A DNA stretch of 64,000 nucleotides from CAVWDI01 sp963793095. GTDB lineage: Bacteria; Chloroflexota; Anaerolineae; Anaerolineales; UBA4823. The DNA lies in the NCBI GenBank assembly GCA_963793095.1, contig CAWBYY010000002.1, forward strand, positions 558,001-622,000. The letters run 5' to 3'. The notes beneath the pieces were generated by a model. It worked only from the letters and a program-made list of their open reading frames with translations, was not told the origin of the DNA and did not search any database. Position numbers and translations under genes: made by a program. Of this stretch, positions 1 to 9,583 are shown piece after piece (positions within the stretch are counted from its first letter, which is position 1; every line of letters begins with the position of its first letter).

Positions 1-186
1 AGAGTACTATCATCAGAAGTTTCCTGCTCCTGGAATCCTTTGTTTGGTCATAACATAGACATTATTATATATAAAATAGGATGGTAATTCCGGGTGGATT
101 TCAATTAAAGCTGTGATAAGATTTTATAAAAGCGGCTTAATACAGGTTGATCTGATTATCATGAATAAATTAGGAGGTATCCTCTT

Positions 187-414
187 ATGAAATTAACAAA
201 AAACTACTTGGCTGGATTCCTGCTTGGCAGCGTATTCGCGGCGGGGTTAGTGTTACTGTTCACTCCCGGATCCGGGGATGATAACAAAGCCGCAATAAGA
301 AACTGGGCAGCTAACATAAAAACGGAAGTGAGAGGCGCGTCTGAGCAGAAGCGGATTGAACTCGAACAGCAGTTGTCGATGCTGCGCGAACCCCGCAGAC
401 CCGAACCAGAGTGA
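187..414 (+). CDS. YtxH-like small membrane protein
   Basis: A 75-residue protein with one hydrophobic segment (about residues 8-27, rich in Gly/Ala/Leu), then a short 'FTPGSG' turn and a charged helical tail. This is the usual build of YtxH/DUF948-like stress-associated membrane proteins ('LL.P.SG' after the membrane helix). The start is supported by a strong AGGAGG at 172-177, nine bases before the ATG. It stands alone on the plus strand, convergent with the peptidase gene to its right and separated from it by a terminator. Function is not known beyond the family guess; it does not look connected to the glycan genes. Confidence 0.75.
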   Translation: MKLTKNYLAGFLLGSVFAAGLVLLFTPGSGDDNKAAIRNWAANIKTEVRGASEQKRIELEQQLSMLREPRRPEPE

Positions 415-442
415 AGGCCGGGATTTCCTTAACGCAAAAAAG

Positions 443-477
443 CAGACCGGGTAATCAATGCCCGGTCTGTTTGATTC
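443..477. terminator. bidirectional rho-independent terminator
   Basis: Perfect 9-bp inverted repeat CAGACCGGG (443-451) / CCCGGTCTG (461-469) with a 9-base loop. On the plus strand it is followed by TTTGATT; on the minus strand by CTTTTTTGCG (the A-run at 436-440 read in reverse). It sits between the convergent ends of the YtxH-like gene and the peptidase gene and can serve both. Confidence 0.85.
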
Positions 478-554
478 TGGGGAATGGGGGTTGGTTTTTA
501 ATTTAGCGGTTAAAAGGGAAAAATAACAGGTGAGTTTGGGAATTGCCGCTTTTT

Positions 555-1514
555 TCAGGGTTGGACTGTAAGCTGGTAGGCGGCTTTCTGGCGGGTGAAA
601 GGGGAAGTGCCGGAGACGACCAGCACGACCTGATCATAATCATCGCCGATTGATATCGGGATGAAAGCGGAATTATCCGCGCTCAGCTGGATGTGTTCCA
701 CTTGGTTCTCAGCCCCGATTTTTATCAGGCTGAGCCGGAAAGACTGCGGCAGGATATTTTGAATGCGGGCAAACCCGTTCGCTTCCCATCCGCCGCCATC
801 TACTTCAAAATCGCTGAAATACCCGATCTCCTGAACAGAGACATCATCCAGCAAAAAACCTTCCCCGTTGACTGCCGCGTCGGTGATGTTTTCAAACCTG
901 AGTTGGACTTCCTGGCCGGCATACTGGGAGATATCTACGGTCTCCTTAATCCATGCTGGTCCGCCCCCGCTTTTTCCATTGTATCCCCACCCGTAACTGT
1001 TACCGGACGGGTCCAGGTCCGTTCCGGAGGGAGTCCTGAGGATGTCCCATTTCGTGCCATCCGGGGAGGCGGTAAGGTAAAGGTAATCGTAATCGCTTTC
1101 AATATCGTACCAGGTCCAGTAGGAGAGCGTCAGCGGACCAGATACATCCCTGAAATCAAAGTTCCTGGTCAGGGTCATATTGGAGGAATCGCCCCGGTTG
1201 GAGTAGAAAAAATGGGAGCCTGAATATGGTTCAGCTGGAAGCACTTCGGCCTGGAGGGAACCTTCAAAATTGATAACATAGTCGCCTTTGCAGGTGATCC
1301 GGATGTAATCAGAGCCATGCTGGCTGACATCCCGGACCATTAAACCTGAAGGGCATTCACTGATCGTCTCCGTTTCGTTCGCATGTGGAGCGTTCGGGAA
1401 TATTTTATAAGCGTAGCGCCCGTCAGCCACTTCGGGATTATGCAGGTAATTCGTTACTGCCCAATCTGCAAATACATCATCTGCCTTGATAACTTCGGAG
1501 GAAATCAGAATCAA
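555..1514 (-). CDS. M6-like secreted metallopeptidase, C-terminal piece (frameshifted)
   Basis: C-terminal continuation of the zinc peptidase encoded just upstream (1477-2622), displaced by one base. The first residues ('ADDVFADWAVTNYL') are the usual end of an immune-inhibitor-A/M6-type catalytic domain, not the start of a protein. They are followed by a MAM/jelly-roll-like region ('YSGSHFFYSNRG', 'LSYWTWYDIE', 'GFLLDDVSV') of the kind found C-terminal to M6 peptidases. The nominal start is a TTG inside the overlap with the upstream piece, so it is not a true start. Removing one base near 1515-1520 joins both pieces into one 688-residue protein. Confidence 0.75.
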   Translation of the reverse strand: MILISSEVIKADDVFADWAVTNYLHNPEVADGRYAYKIFPNAPHANETETISECPSGLMVRDVSQHGSDYIRITCKGDYVINFEGSLQAEVLPAEPYSGSHFFYSNRGDSSNMTLTRNFDFRDVSGPLTLSYWTWYDIESDYDYLYLTASPDGTKWDILRTPSGTDLDPSGNSYGWGYNGKSGGGPAWIKETVDISQYAGQEVQLRFENITDAAVNGEGFLLDDVSVQEIGYFSDFEVDGGGWEANGFARIQNILPQSFRLSLIKIGAENQVEHIQLSADNSAFIPISIGDDYDQVVLVVSGTSPFTRQKAAYQLTVQP

Positions 1515-2622
1515 GGATTTTAACTTCTTCCAGGACCCTGTCGATGCTTGTCATACCGTTATCCGGATGGGCGACCAGCGCCTGTGTAACAGCTTCCCCA
1601 AACCGGTCCAGGAAATATGTCATGAACAGGAAAGATGCCCCGTAATGAGCGTGGGTGTTGGTCTGGTCGTCAGGCCAGGTGGTTAGCTGAATGTCAGGAT
1701 CAGCGATGAAAGCGTGCTCGACCTGCCCGTTGCTGAACCGGTTGAGAAACGCGGCAAGTTCAGAGAAACCCTCAGTGACCCAGGCTTCCTCGTTTGGGTC
1801 ATGGTGCCATTGGATCATATGCTGGAACTCGTGTGCCAGAACGCCGTAGGTAAATTTTGTGTCCAGGGTGAGCTTATCAGCGCTCATCAGGAACATCTCG
1901 TGCCCATTTGAGAACTTCTTTACGTCTGGCGGGAATTCGTCACCGGGCGAGAAATAACCGGCCACATTGCCTCCCAGGCCGCGCGCATACAGCACATAAA
2001 GATGAGGGTCGCCGTCTACACCCGGGGTCCATTCGCTCCCAAAAAAAGTCCGGTTTGTTGGGTAAATGTGCTCCTCAAACGTCTCGGCGAGGTCGCTTAA
2101 TTCAGCTTCATCGTAGTTAACACCATCCTGGATCCAGAGATAAAGGTGGTCTGTCACATACTGTAAAGTCGCCATGACCTGGAAATTCTGGTTGTTATCG
2201 GCATTGAGCACCCAGAAGGTTTGTTGATCGCCAGTATTGTAGAACGATTCCGGGGGGTCGGTCTTGCGGGCAAGCCCAGCCTTACCCTGCAGCCGTGCGG
2301 CCAGATCAAGCGGGTCGTTTACCGGGATGATTGTATCCTGTAAGATCCTCAAAGTATCGAGAGCGTCATCCGAGCTTGTTTCAGACTGCCCAGTCGTGTC
2401 TGGTTTGGAAGGAGTCACATACTGTGCCTGCTCAGGTGGGCGGATTACTACCGGTGTACTGGTGGCTGTTGAAATTCCTTCCATTGTGAACTTTTCCGAA
2501 GGAAAATCTTGCAGGAACAGATACGTGAAAATTCCCAGGCCTGATGTGAAACATAGACAAAGGACCAGGAAAAAAACAAGGCCAATGGCAGCAATAAGCA
2601 GGATCGCAAGGTTGCGGTTCAA
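1477..2622 (-). CDS. M6-like secreted metallopeptidase, N-terminal catalytic piece (frameshifted)
   Basis: Secreted or membrane-anchored zinc endopeptidase. Residues 5-37 form a hydrophobic signal/anchor, followed by a Ser/Thr/Pro linker (50-85) and the catalytic domain with zinc motif HEFQH (264-268) and a downstream Glu in 'WVTEGFSE' (E284), as in M6/immune-inhibitor-A-like enzymes. The start is TTG at 2622 with GGAG a few bases upstream; the ATG at 2635 is in another frame and yields no signal peptide. The frame ends prematurely at 'RSYQGR', while the expected continuation sits in the next frame (555-1514). It lies at the downstream end of the glycan operon and need not belong to that pathway. 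Confidence 0.8.
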   Translation of the reverse strand: MNRNLAILLIAAIGLVFFLVLCLCFTSGLGIFTYLFLQDFPSEKFTMEGISTATSTPVVIRPPEQAQYVTPSKPDTTGQSETSSDDALDTLRILQDTIIPVNDPLDLAARLQGKAGLARKTDPPESFYNTGDQQTFWVLNADNNQNFQVMATLQYVTDHLYLWIQDGVNYDEAELSDLAETFEEHIYPTNRTFFGSEWTPGVDGDPHLYVLYARGLGGNVAGYFSPGDEFPPDVKKFSNGHEMFLMSADKLTLDTKFTYGVLAHEFQHMIQWHHDPNEEAWVTEGFSELAAFLNRFSNGQVEHAFIADPDIQLTTWPDDQTNTHAHYGASFLFMTYFLDRFGEAVTQALVAHPDNGMTSIDRVLEEVKILDSDFLRSYQGR

Positions 2623-2647
2623 ATTCTCTCTCCATTATCTGTTGGGG

Positions 2648-5383
2648 TCAACCTGGCGGCTCAGGCAGTGGACAGTATAGATTCGCTGGGAGTGGGTCGC
2701 TGACAAGTAGATAATCCAGATTGTTGTTATCTTTGAAAATCCCCACGGCCAGCGAACTGCTTTCCCGTTCTGGACAGGTGAGCACTAACACATCTGAGCC
2801 ATCTGGAAAATCGCCATCCAGTTTTTCGAGTGGTATCCGCACGGGTTTCCATTCAGGTCCGATAACCAGGAAACTGATATATGGGTAGGGTTTTGAGGGG
2901 TAATAATCTTTATTACCGGGTTCACCTGTGGCGGGTGGAAACAATCTAGGGTAAAGTGCCCTGCCCGTCAGAATTTGTCCGCCGCTATCCAGAAACCGCC
3001 TGAATATATCTCGCTGGTTCTGGTCTGCTAAATCTGAGTTTAAAAACATTTCGCTCATGTTTTCCAACCTGGCCTGTGTGAACCGGGGGTTGTAAATCTT
3101 CTCAATCAGTGGCAGACTGACCCCAACAATAACCAGCAATGTTATCGCAATATAGAAACTCGGAGAATATATCAGTTTTTTGCCTTTTTGGGGAGTTTCC
3201 CTCGAAGAAAACGCTATGTTTACAAAGTCAGGAGGCAGCCTTTTGTTAAGAATAACCAGAGTACAGTGGCTGGATAGAGCGGCCAGCCCAACACTGAAAT
3301 AGAGCACGCTGATCCAATCAACAGGGAGGATGTAGCGGCCGCCTGAAATCCGAAAAGCCGCATTTCCCAGGAAATATACAATACCCATCAGCAAGGGCAT
3401 AATCCCCGCGCCCAGATTTTTTTTCCACGCCAGGCTTATCCCGTGGGATATAACCAGGATACTGAGAAGAATCGGGATAATTGATTGGGTTGGGATTTGC
3501 CCTTCCCATTTATGCCAGAACGGCAGCCTGCGAATATAACTCTGGGTCGTACAGCAGTCATCCCAGAATTTCTCCAGCGATCTGTGCCCTGACAGTTGGA
3601 TGGCGCTGTCGAAAATCCGGATTGTTGCCGGAAAATACATTACTAACTGGGTCTGGTTATTAAGGTAATGAACCGCGACGAAACTTGCTATCTGAGCCGG
3701 ATATTCTTTGATAAAATCGATAGCGCGCCCAGAGACTTCCGATATATACCCGCTGCTTGATCCAGGTAATGCGCCTTCAGAACCACTTTCTTTTGGGGGT
3801 TGTTTATCGCTTATTTCTACCGGAGGGGTTTCTGTTTCATACGGCCTGTAGCGGAGTGAGATAACATCAAAACGGAAGTTGGGGCTGTCGATAAATACCT
3901 TTCCGGTAAGCGTCCAGTTGCGGTAAACCCAGGGTGTCATAATGATCAGAATACCCAGGCAAAAAAGACCGCTCTGGAGCAACCAAGTCCTTTTGGGATT
4001 TCTTTTTAATGCCAGAGCTGAAAGAACCAGTAATACAAAGGCGAATACGATTGTTTCAAAGCGAATGAGGGCGGAGATAGCCAGCATCCCCCCTGCCAGC
4101 AGCGGGTAAACTGTTTTATCCCCGATTTTTTTCAACCATAAGGTCCCGAACAGAACAAAGAGCATTACAAAAAGCACAGCAGGCAATTCCGCCATTAACA
4201 GTTTGGCGTGTGAAGTAGTCACAAACCTGGATAACGTGATCGAATTCGCCTCCCTTAGCATAAGTAAAAATCCGGCGATTACACCGGATACCCGGTTGTG
4301 CAGGATTTTTGTCAGCAGGTAAAGGACTGCCGGCAGAACTGCAAGGATAACGACCTGGACCGAGACGACATTTTCATATCTCTGGCCTCCAATTATATGA
4401 AGGATTGAAATGAACAGGGCGTGCATGGGTCGGCGGAGAAATTGTGAACCAAGAAATCTGAAACCCTCCCCAACATTCAGGAAATGGAAAGTCGCATCGT
4501 ACCCGATTGAATCAGAAATGGGGTAGAATTCGAAATTCGGTGGGCGGGGTTCAGCAACAAACCAGTTTGGGGATATTGGAATACGCAACCAGATGAAAAG
4601 CGTTAGACCATAAATGAAACAGAAAATTAAGATATCGATGTATGGGATTCTGCTTTTTCTGAGCCAATCTACCCGCTCTTTGTAATCGAAAAGAAATATC
4701 GCGAATGCGAGCATGATCATCCCTGCCGCCCAGGCAAGGAATATCTGGGTTTCGATCAGAGGCGCTCCGAGCTGGTTAACTCCAATTAATTGAATTTCGT
4801 TTTTTAATATCGTTCGACCGGTAAATTCCCAGGCGATAAATGCGGAAGAGAGCAGCACCACAGGTATGTAGAAAAGAGCGTTTTCCCGGATATGGTTTGC
4901 GAGCGTGTTTCTTTCCCCGGCAAAAAAGATAACCAGCAGAGACAGTGTGCCTGCCAGGGCAAACCACAGCAATACCGGGTAAAGCCGGTCCAGAATGGTT
5001 CCTGTAAAGGGTTCCTCGATTTCAGGCACCAACAGGATCAGGTGTACCGCTGTCAGGGATATCAAAAGGAATAAAAGAGTGAGCAGACACCTGGTTCTCC
5101 CTCTGGAAATGAAGCCCGATATTCTGTCCAGATGGACTGATCCATTTTTATGACCGCTCCAGGTGGCGAGAAGCAGCACAAGGGATAGAATTGAAAAACT
5201 GGATAACAGGACCAGGATGGCGGTCCGTCCGGTTGAAGTAATCCTGACCTGCCCTTCAAGGATGTAGATATCCCGGATAAAAAGATAAAGGCAGCCCAAA
5301 CTGGCTAGCAGCAACAGGAAAAAGTATATCCGCCAGATGGAAACCGGGATCGATGCGGATTGGTTGTTATTAACTTTTAACAT
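2648..5383 (-). CDS. large GT-C (GT39-like) membrane glycosyltransferase
   Basis: A 911-residue polytopic protein with well over ten hydrophobic segments and a large hydrophilic C-terminal part. A loop containing 'DSIGYDATFHFLN' after the early membrane helices fits the acidic catalytic loop of GT-C enzymes that use polyprenyl-phosphate sugars at the outer face of the membrane. It is longer than typical GT39 proteins because of extra N-terminal membrane segments (about residues 15-250) and a C-terminal soluble domain (from about 740). It follows the second Wzz-Wzy pair in the same direction, so it may add side sugars to the same polymer or transfer it. Acceptor and donor cannot be read from sequence. 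Confidence 0.7.
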   Translation of the reverse strand: MLKVNNNQSASIPVSIWRIYFFLLLLASLGCLYLFIRDIYILEGQVRITSTGRTAILVLLSSFSILSLVLLLATWSGHKNGSVHLDRISGFISRGRTRCLLTLLFLLISLTAVHLILLVPEIEEPFTGTILDRLYPVLLWFALAGTLSLLVIFFAGERNTLANHIRENALFYIPVVLLSSAFIAWEFTGRTILKNEIQLIGVNQLGAPLIETQIFLAWAAGMIMLAFAIFLFDYKERVDWLRKSRIPYIDILIFCFIYGLTLFIWLRIPISPNWFVAEPRPPNFEFYPISDSIGYDATFHFLNVGEGFRFLGSQFLRRPMHALFISILHIIGGQRYENVVSVQVVILAVLPAVLYLLTKILHNRVSGVIAGFLLMLREANSITLSRFVTTSHAKLLMAELPAVLFVMLFVLFGTLWLKKIGDKTVYPLLAGGMLAISALIRFETIVFAFVLLVLSALALKRNPKRTWLLQSGLFCLGILIIMTPWVYRNWTLTGKVFIDSPNFRFDVISLRYRPYETETPPVEISDKQPPKESGSEGALPGSSSGYISEVSGRAIDFIKEYPAQIASFVAVHYLNNQTQLVMYFPATIRIFDSAIQLSGHRSLEKFWDDCCTTQSYIRRLPFWHKWEGQIPTQSIIPILLSILVISHGISLAWKKNLGAGIMPLLMGIVYFLGNAAFRISGGRYILPVDWISVLYFSVGLAALSSHCTLVILNKRLPPDFVNIAFSSRETPQKGKKLIYSPSFYIAITLLVIVGVSLPLIEKIYNPRFTQARLENMSEMFLNSDLADQNQRDIFRRFLDSGGQILTGRALYPRLFPPATGEPGNKDYYPSKPYPYISFLVIGPEWKPVRIPLEKLDGDFPDGSDVLVLTCPERESSSLAVGIFKDNNNLDYLLVSDPLPANLYCPLPEPPG

Positions 5384-5405
5384 TTGGTTTGACAGCGTTG
5401 GGAGT

Positions 5406-6110
5406 TTATCCCGCTTCCAGACCCATTCCTTTTTCAGATATGTGAGCCGCTGATGTCAGTACTCCAAAAAACACCCACATATTGGGAAGGGCGAAAGAAT
5501 CGTAAGAAAATATCACAAAAAAGAACACCAAAAAACCCAGAAGCCCGCAGAGTCCCCAGAATTTCCCTTCAGTAAAACTCGAAATTATCATGTACAGCAT
5601 GCAGCCAAAAACCCCCAGTATAAATGTTGTGAAAGTCACCGTGCCGAATAACCCCGTTTCGGCAAGCAGGCGACCGTAAAGATTTTTGGGTGTGATCAAG
5701 CGGTTTCGGCCTTCCACAGGCGTTATCTGGCGGACTATTTCCGGCTGGCGGTTATACGGCTGGTCGGGAATCATTTTATCAAAAAAGTATGCGTAATTTC
5801 CAAGACCAACTCCAATAACGGGATATTCTTCAAACATGTTCAAGGCAGTCTGCAGGTATACAAATCTTTGTTGGAAGGCAATATATTCGAGGTATGTTTT
5901 CTTACCCGGTTGGTCATCAGTCCAGTAGCGCCAGAACCTGGAGATATACCTGTTCTGAGCGCCAAATACAACCGCAAGCCCCAGGATCCCTATTATGATC
6001 AGGGCAATTTCGATAACTCTCCTGCGGTTCATGTTTGTTCCTGTTATTGATTGACCAGCATCTCTCTTTTTAACCCGTGATATTCGGTGGATCAGTAATG
6101 AGATTATCAC
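5406..6110 (-). CDS. Wzy/O-antigen-ligase-like polymerase copy 2, C-terminal piece (frameshifted)
   Basis: C-terminal half of the O-antigen polymerase/ligase-like protein whose N-terminal half is at 6070-6861. It aligns with the intact paralogue at 8042-9583: 'PVIGVGLGNYAYFF' and 'FSYDSFALPNMWV' match 'PIIGVGLGNYAYYF' and 'FTYDSFALPNMWV'. The nominal first residues are the missing membrane segment after 'FSR', not a true N terminus. Deleting one base at about 6138 restores 'LFTFSRTGLFIF' and a 484-residue protein. Confidence 0.8.
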   Translation of the reverse strand: MIISLLIHRISRVKKRDAGQSITGTNMNRRRVIEIALIIIGILGLAVVFGAQNRYISRFWRYWTDDQPGKKTYLEYIAFQQRFVYLQTALNMFEEYPVIGVGLGNYAYFFDKMIPDQPYNRQPEIVRQITPVEGRNRLITPKNLYGRLLAETGLFGTVTFTTFILGVFGCMLYMIISSFTEGKFWGLCGLLGFLVFFFVIFSYDSFALPNMWVFFGVLTSAAHISEKGMGLEAG

Positions 6111-6861
6111 CAGGGCAGCAAAAATAAACAGGCCAGTACCGCGAGAACGTGAAAAGCATGATTACTGCGGACCAGATCAACAACAACCACTCAACCGTCA
6201 ACCAGCGGTAGCGCCATTTAAAAACACTTTTTTGCGAGACAATCGATCCGAGCAAAAAGGGCAGCAACAAAAAACCGATCTGTTCAGCGAACCATTTTGG
6301 CTCGTAGGTCAGTCCTGAAATGCGTGTTTCGAATAATTTCCGGGTGGAAACATAACTTTGGATTTTGCTGATCAGGTCGAAATATGTTTCAGAATAATGA
6401 ATAATATAAACCGATTGTATCGATCCCCAAAGCAATGCGACCCCAAAACCAAGGTATAACCAGCGCAAAGAAAAATCCAGATCATCCCAATTCTGATGCA
6501 ATAATGATATTGTGAAAAAGAAGGCGCATCCAATCCCGAGAGTCAGAATATTTCGGATAAACCGGTAGGGTAAAGATATCCCCCGCAGGGCTTCGATTTC
6601 AAACGTAAAGGCTGCGATCGAACTGATCGCAGCCGCGATAATAAATGCCAGCAGGGGCAGGAATGTTTTCGGAAGCGGCTTTGAAAACAAACGCGGTATT
6701 AAAATCAGGAACACCAGGAGGGTCAGCGGAATTACTGATAAGGGCCGCACGAGGGTCTTACCGCCAATATCTCCTGGAAAGAAAGGAAAACTGGTGACTG
6801 GCAGAAAGAAAAAAAGCATTGCCCATGAGATCGATGTTATTGGTTTAAGCAGGCTGGTCAT
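6070..6861 (-). CDS. Wzy/O-antigen-ligase-like polymerase copy 2, N-terminal piece (frameshifted)
   Basis: Polytopic protein of the O-antigen ligase/polymerase (Wzy_C) superfamily, which polymerises or ligates undecaprenol-linked repeat units outside the membrane. Its start overlaps the stop of the preceding Wzz-like gene by four bases (ATGA), so they are translationally coupled. It is collinear with the first copy at 8042-9583 ('FFLPVTSFPFFPGDIGG', 'RISGLTYEPKWFAEQI', 'VEWLLLIWS'). The frame is lost after 'FTFSR' and runs into an unrelated 24-residue tail; the true continuation is at 5406-6110. Probably an intact gene with a one-base consensus error. Confidence 0.8.
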   Translation of the reverse strand: MTSLLKPITSISWAMLFFFLPVTSFPFFPGDIGGKTLVRPLSVIPLTLLVFLILIPRLFSKPLPKTFLPLLAFIIAAAISSIAAFTFEIEALRGISLPYRFIRNILTLGIGCAFFFTISLLHQNWDDLDFSLRWLYLGFGVALLWGSIQSVYIIHYSETYFDLISKIQSYVSTRKLFETRISGLTYEPKWFAEQIGFLLLPFLLGSIVSQKSVFKWRYRWLTVEWLLLIWSAVIMLFTFSRYWPVYFCCPGDNLITDPPNITG

Positions 6862-7937
6862 AATTCTTCCGGCTGAGGTTCTTTGGTTTTTGCCTCATGT
6901 CTGCGGGAAATTACGATCAGACGGTAAAACAGCCAGGAAAATAAGCCAATCATGCCGCCCACCAGTATATATAAACTGGTTGGGCGCAGTTCTCTGGCCG
7001 GCAGGTGAGTAATTTTCTCCACATAGAGGTTTGGAGAAAGACCGTAACTTTTTAAAAAGCTTTCTTCATATAGGTCTTCCAGTTCAGCCTGGCGTTCAGC
7101 CAGATTTGAGATTTCCTCTTTGATGAATGTGGATTCGATTTCAATCTGGGCAAGTAGTTCATCTACCCATCCAGCGTGAATTGAAAGAGGCTCTTCTCCT
7201 GCGGGTTGTTTCTCAAGGAGGGCGAGCCAACCGGGTGAAAAATCCGCCGCGCTGGCGGCAAGCGACTGCAGAAACCACCTGTCGCTTGCTTCTAGCGGCT
7301 GGTTTTGATCTGCAATAATGGATTCTTTCACCCAATTTTTTAATGCGGCCTGGATGTCTGCCAGCCTTAACAGACGGGCCTCCTGTTCTGTTTTCTTTGA
7401 AATGACCTCCAGCAGTTCCTCATCCACCAGGGCGGTGTCCAATGCTGCCCTGGTGGCATCAAAAACATGTTCCAAAATAACATCGCTCCATTCCTTAACC
7501 GCATCCTGGGCGAATTCCGGATAGGGATGTTCCGCAGTCAGGCTCCAGGTGCCAGCCGATCTCCAGTCTGCATCCAGAATCTCCCTCAACTGGAGGGTGG
7601 TAATCTCCTGCCAGTAGGCATCCTTTGAACGGAGCGAATCGAGTGTTTTTACGGTAATTGCATCTAGGAAAACAAGCGCTTCCAGTTCCGCCATCTGCCA
7701 ATTCTTATAATCATCAAGGTTGGAATATTTAGGATTTGCCAGTGCTGTAAAGTTTAAATCCGAATATGCCCGGTAAGGATTGAGGGCAACATACAGCTGG
7801 CTTGTGGCTCTGTGTGTTGCTGGCAGCAGTGTGGAAATACCAAGTCCAATCAAACCGCCGATCAGAAAAAACAATATCATCTGCGGCCATTGGTGAAATG
7901 CGCTGTACAACTCTTCACGAAGCGACCAGTATTTCAT
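6858..7937 (-). CDS. Wzz-like chain-length determinant, copy 2
   Basis: A 359-residue polysaccharide co-polymerase-type protein: N-terminal membrane helix (about 19-38), periplasmic/extracellular part with long helices including 'ERQAELEDLYEESF', and a C-terminal membrane helix (about 322-343) preceded by 'LRPTSLYILVGGMIG'. There is no cytoplasmic tyrosine-kinase domain. It is paralogous to 9547-10593 ('ALNPYRA', 'DDYKNWQMA' are shared). It sits directly before Wzy copy 2 with a four-base overlap, as expected for a length regulator paired with its polymerase. Confidence 0.8.
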   Translation of the reverse strand: MKYWSLREELYSAFHQWPQMILFFLIGGLIGLGISTLLPATHRATSQLYVALNPYRAYSDLNFTALANPKYSNLDDYKNWQMAELEALVFLDAITVKTLDSLRSKDAYWQEITTLQLREILDADWRSAGTWSLTAEHPYPEFAQDAVKEWSDVILEHVFDATRAALDTALVDEELLEVISKKTEQEARLLRLADIQAALKNWVKESIIADQNQPLEASDRWFLQSLAASAADFSPGWLALLEKQPAGEEPLSIHAGWVDELLAQIEIESTFIKEEISNLAERQAELEDLYEESFLKSYGLSPNLYVEKITHLPARELRPTSLYILVGGMIGLFSWLFYRLIVISRRHEAKTKEPQPEEL

Positions 7938-8041
7938 AGCACAAAAAAATCTTTATCAAATTGGGTAAATCGTACAACGGCTAAATTTTACCAATTCAAC
8001 CAGAAGCATGTTTTGGAATTCGGGTTGGTTCTGCAGGGGGA

Positions 8042-9583
8042 TCACCGTTCTCGTTTTGAAATCCAGGCTGCGGAAGTGATAAAACCAAATACGACCCACA
8101 TGTTGGGTAAGGCAAAAGAGTCATAAGTGAAAGCCGCAATCAAAAAGGATAATATTCCGCACAAACCGGCAATTCCCCAGAATTGGTGCTCCCCTTTGGG
8201 TGATAGCCAGAGATATAAGGCGCAGCCGGTAACCGCAGTTAAAAATGCCAGAAATGCAGCCAGACCGACTGCCCCTGTCTCCGCCAGCAGCCGGAGATAA
8301 AAAATCTTGGCAGTGGTCAACCGGTTTCTATCCGGACCCGGTGTGATCAGGTGCAAGACCTCAGGCGCCTCAGAAAGGGGTTGGTATGGGAGCATTTCCT
8401 CGAAGTAATAGGCATAATTTCCCAGGCCCACTCCTATTATTGGGTTAGCCTGATAGGTTTGGGATGCTGCTTTGCTGTAGGCGATCCTGGCCCCAAATCC
8501 CAGGTAATCAAGATATCCCACTAAGGAAGTATCCTCATTCATCCAGTAGTTCCATGACCGGGCAAAAAATGCATTTTGATTTCCAATCAGGTATATCGGC
8601 GCTGCGATCATTGAAATAATTATAGCGGTTTCGATTAAGAACCGGATTAATCTTGAGAATCTGTAAAAAATGAAACGGTTGAAGTTTGCGTGCTGGGTAT
8701 CCGGATTTTTCCTCACTCTGAGCCGGAAGAGAAACCACCCGAAGAAGGAAACAGCCAGCAAATTGAGAACGCCTGCACGCGAAAAGGTTAAAGGCAGTAA
8801 AAGTACAGACCAGATCAAAAGCAGCCATTCAACGGTTACCCGGCCCAGGCGCCAGCTGAATACGCTGCTTTTGCTGATCGCCGATGCAAGCAGCCAGGGC
8901 AGGAAAAGAAAGCATATCTGTTCTGCAAACCAGTTAGGTTCGTAGGTAAGCCCGGATATCCGGTTGTCGAATAAGTGCCGGGTAGATATAAACTGCTGGA
9001 GATAACTGATTTTATCGAACCAGCTCTGATGAAACTTGATGACAAAGACTGCCTGCAAGGAACCCCACATCAGTACAATCGCCAATCCGGTAAAGAGCCA
9101 TCTCAGTGCCGAGTTCAGTTCTTTCAGGTTTCGGGGCAGGATGCTGACCGTCAGGTAAACTGATACCCCAATACCAAGTGTAATCAGCGTCCGCATGGTG
9201 CGTTCATACACCGGTATACCAAGGACGGGTTCTATACCCCTGAATAAAGAAATCATTGAACTTATTAATGCAATGAGGAGAAAAGGCACAAGTGTGACGA
9301 AAGTCCTTGGGATTGGACGAGTGATGATAGTTGGAATTGTAAAGAAAAGAACCAGGATGGCAAGCGGGTAAAGGGATAGGGGCTGAACTACAGCCCCCCC
9401 GCCGATTGTTTCGGGAAAATACGGAAAACTGGTAACCGGCAGGAAAATCAGGAAAGCCGCCCATACCAGCCTGATAAACACATAGTAAATACTGCTTATC
9501 CCGGATTGAAATTTGTAGAGGGCGGTGCCTCTGAGGATGAGAGGTTCTATCGAGTAATTTTTATTAACGATAGAGCGATCCAT
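8042..9583 (-). CDS. Wzy/O-antigen-ligase-like polymerase, copy 1
   Basis: Intact 513-residue polytopic protein of the O-antigen ligase/polymerase superfamily. It has roughly twelve hydrophobic segments and a large extracytoplasmic loop between 'NYWMNEDTS' and 'TPGPDRNRLTTAK', with Arg/His residues typical of the active-site loop. Predicted to polymerise or ligate polyprenol-linked oligosaccharides. The gene overlaps the end of the upstream Wzz-like gene by 37 bases, so the two are coupled; a later start is possible but no better ATG is visible. A second, frameshifted copy of the same Wzz-Wzy pair follows downstream. Confidence 0.85.
   Translation of the reverse strand: MDRSIVNKNYSIEPLILRGTALYKFQSGISSIYYVFIRLVWAAFLIFLPVTSFPYFPETIGGGAVVQPLSLYPLAILVLFFTIPTIITRPIPRTFVTLVPFLLIALISSMISLFRGIEPVLGIPVYERTMRTLITLGIGVSVYLTVSILPRNLKELNSALRWLFTGLAIVLMWGSLQAVFVIKFHQSWFDKISYLQQFISTRHLFDNRISGLTYEPNWFAEQICFLFLPWLLASAISKSSVFSWRLGRVTVEWLLLIWSVLLLPLTFSRAGVLNLLAVSFFGWFLFRLRVRKNPDTQHANFNRFIFYRFSRLIRFLIETAIIISMIAAPIYLIGNQNAFFARSWNYWMNEDTSLVGYLDYLGFGARIAYSKAASQTYQANPIIGVGLGNYAYYFEEMLPYQPLSEAPEVLHLITPGPDRNRLTTAKIFYLRLLAETGAVGLAAFLAFLTAVTGCALYLWLSPKGEHQFWGIAGLCGILSFLIAAFTYDSFALPNMWVVFGFITSAAWISKRER

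Noticed and set aside
693..1223. 176-residue plus-strand ORF
   Set aside because: Antisense to the peptidase C-terminal domain; no ribosome binding site or protein-like pattern.
1477..1530. Programmed ribosomal frameshift in the peptidase gene
   Set aside because: No slippery site with a downstream structure, and the same +1 defect occurs in unrelated genes, so a sequence error is simpler.
2264..2680. 138-residue plus-strand ORF
   Set aside because: Shadow of the peptidase N terminus; composition typical of antisense reading.
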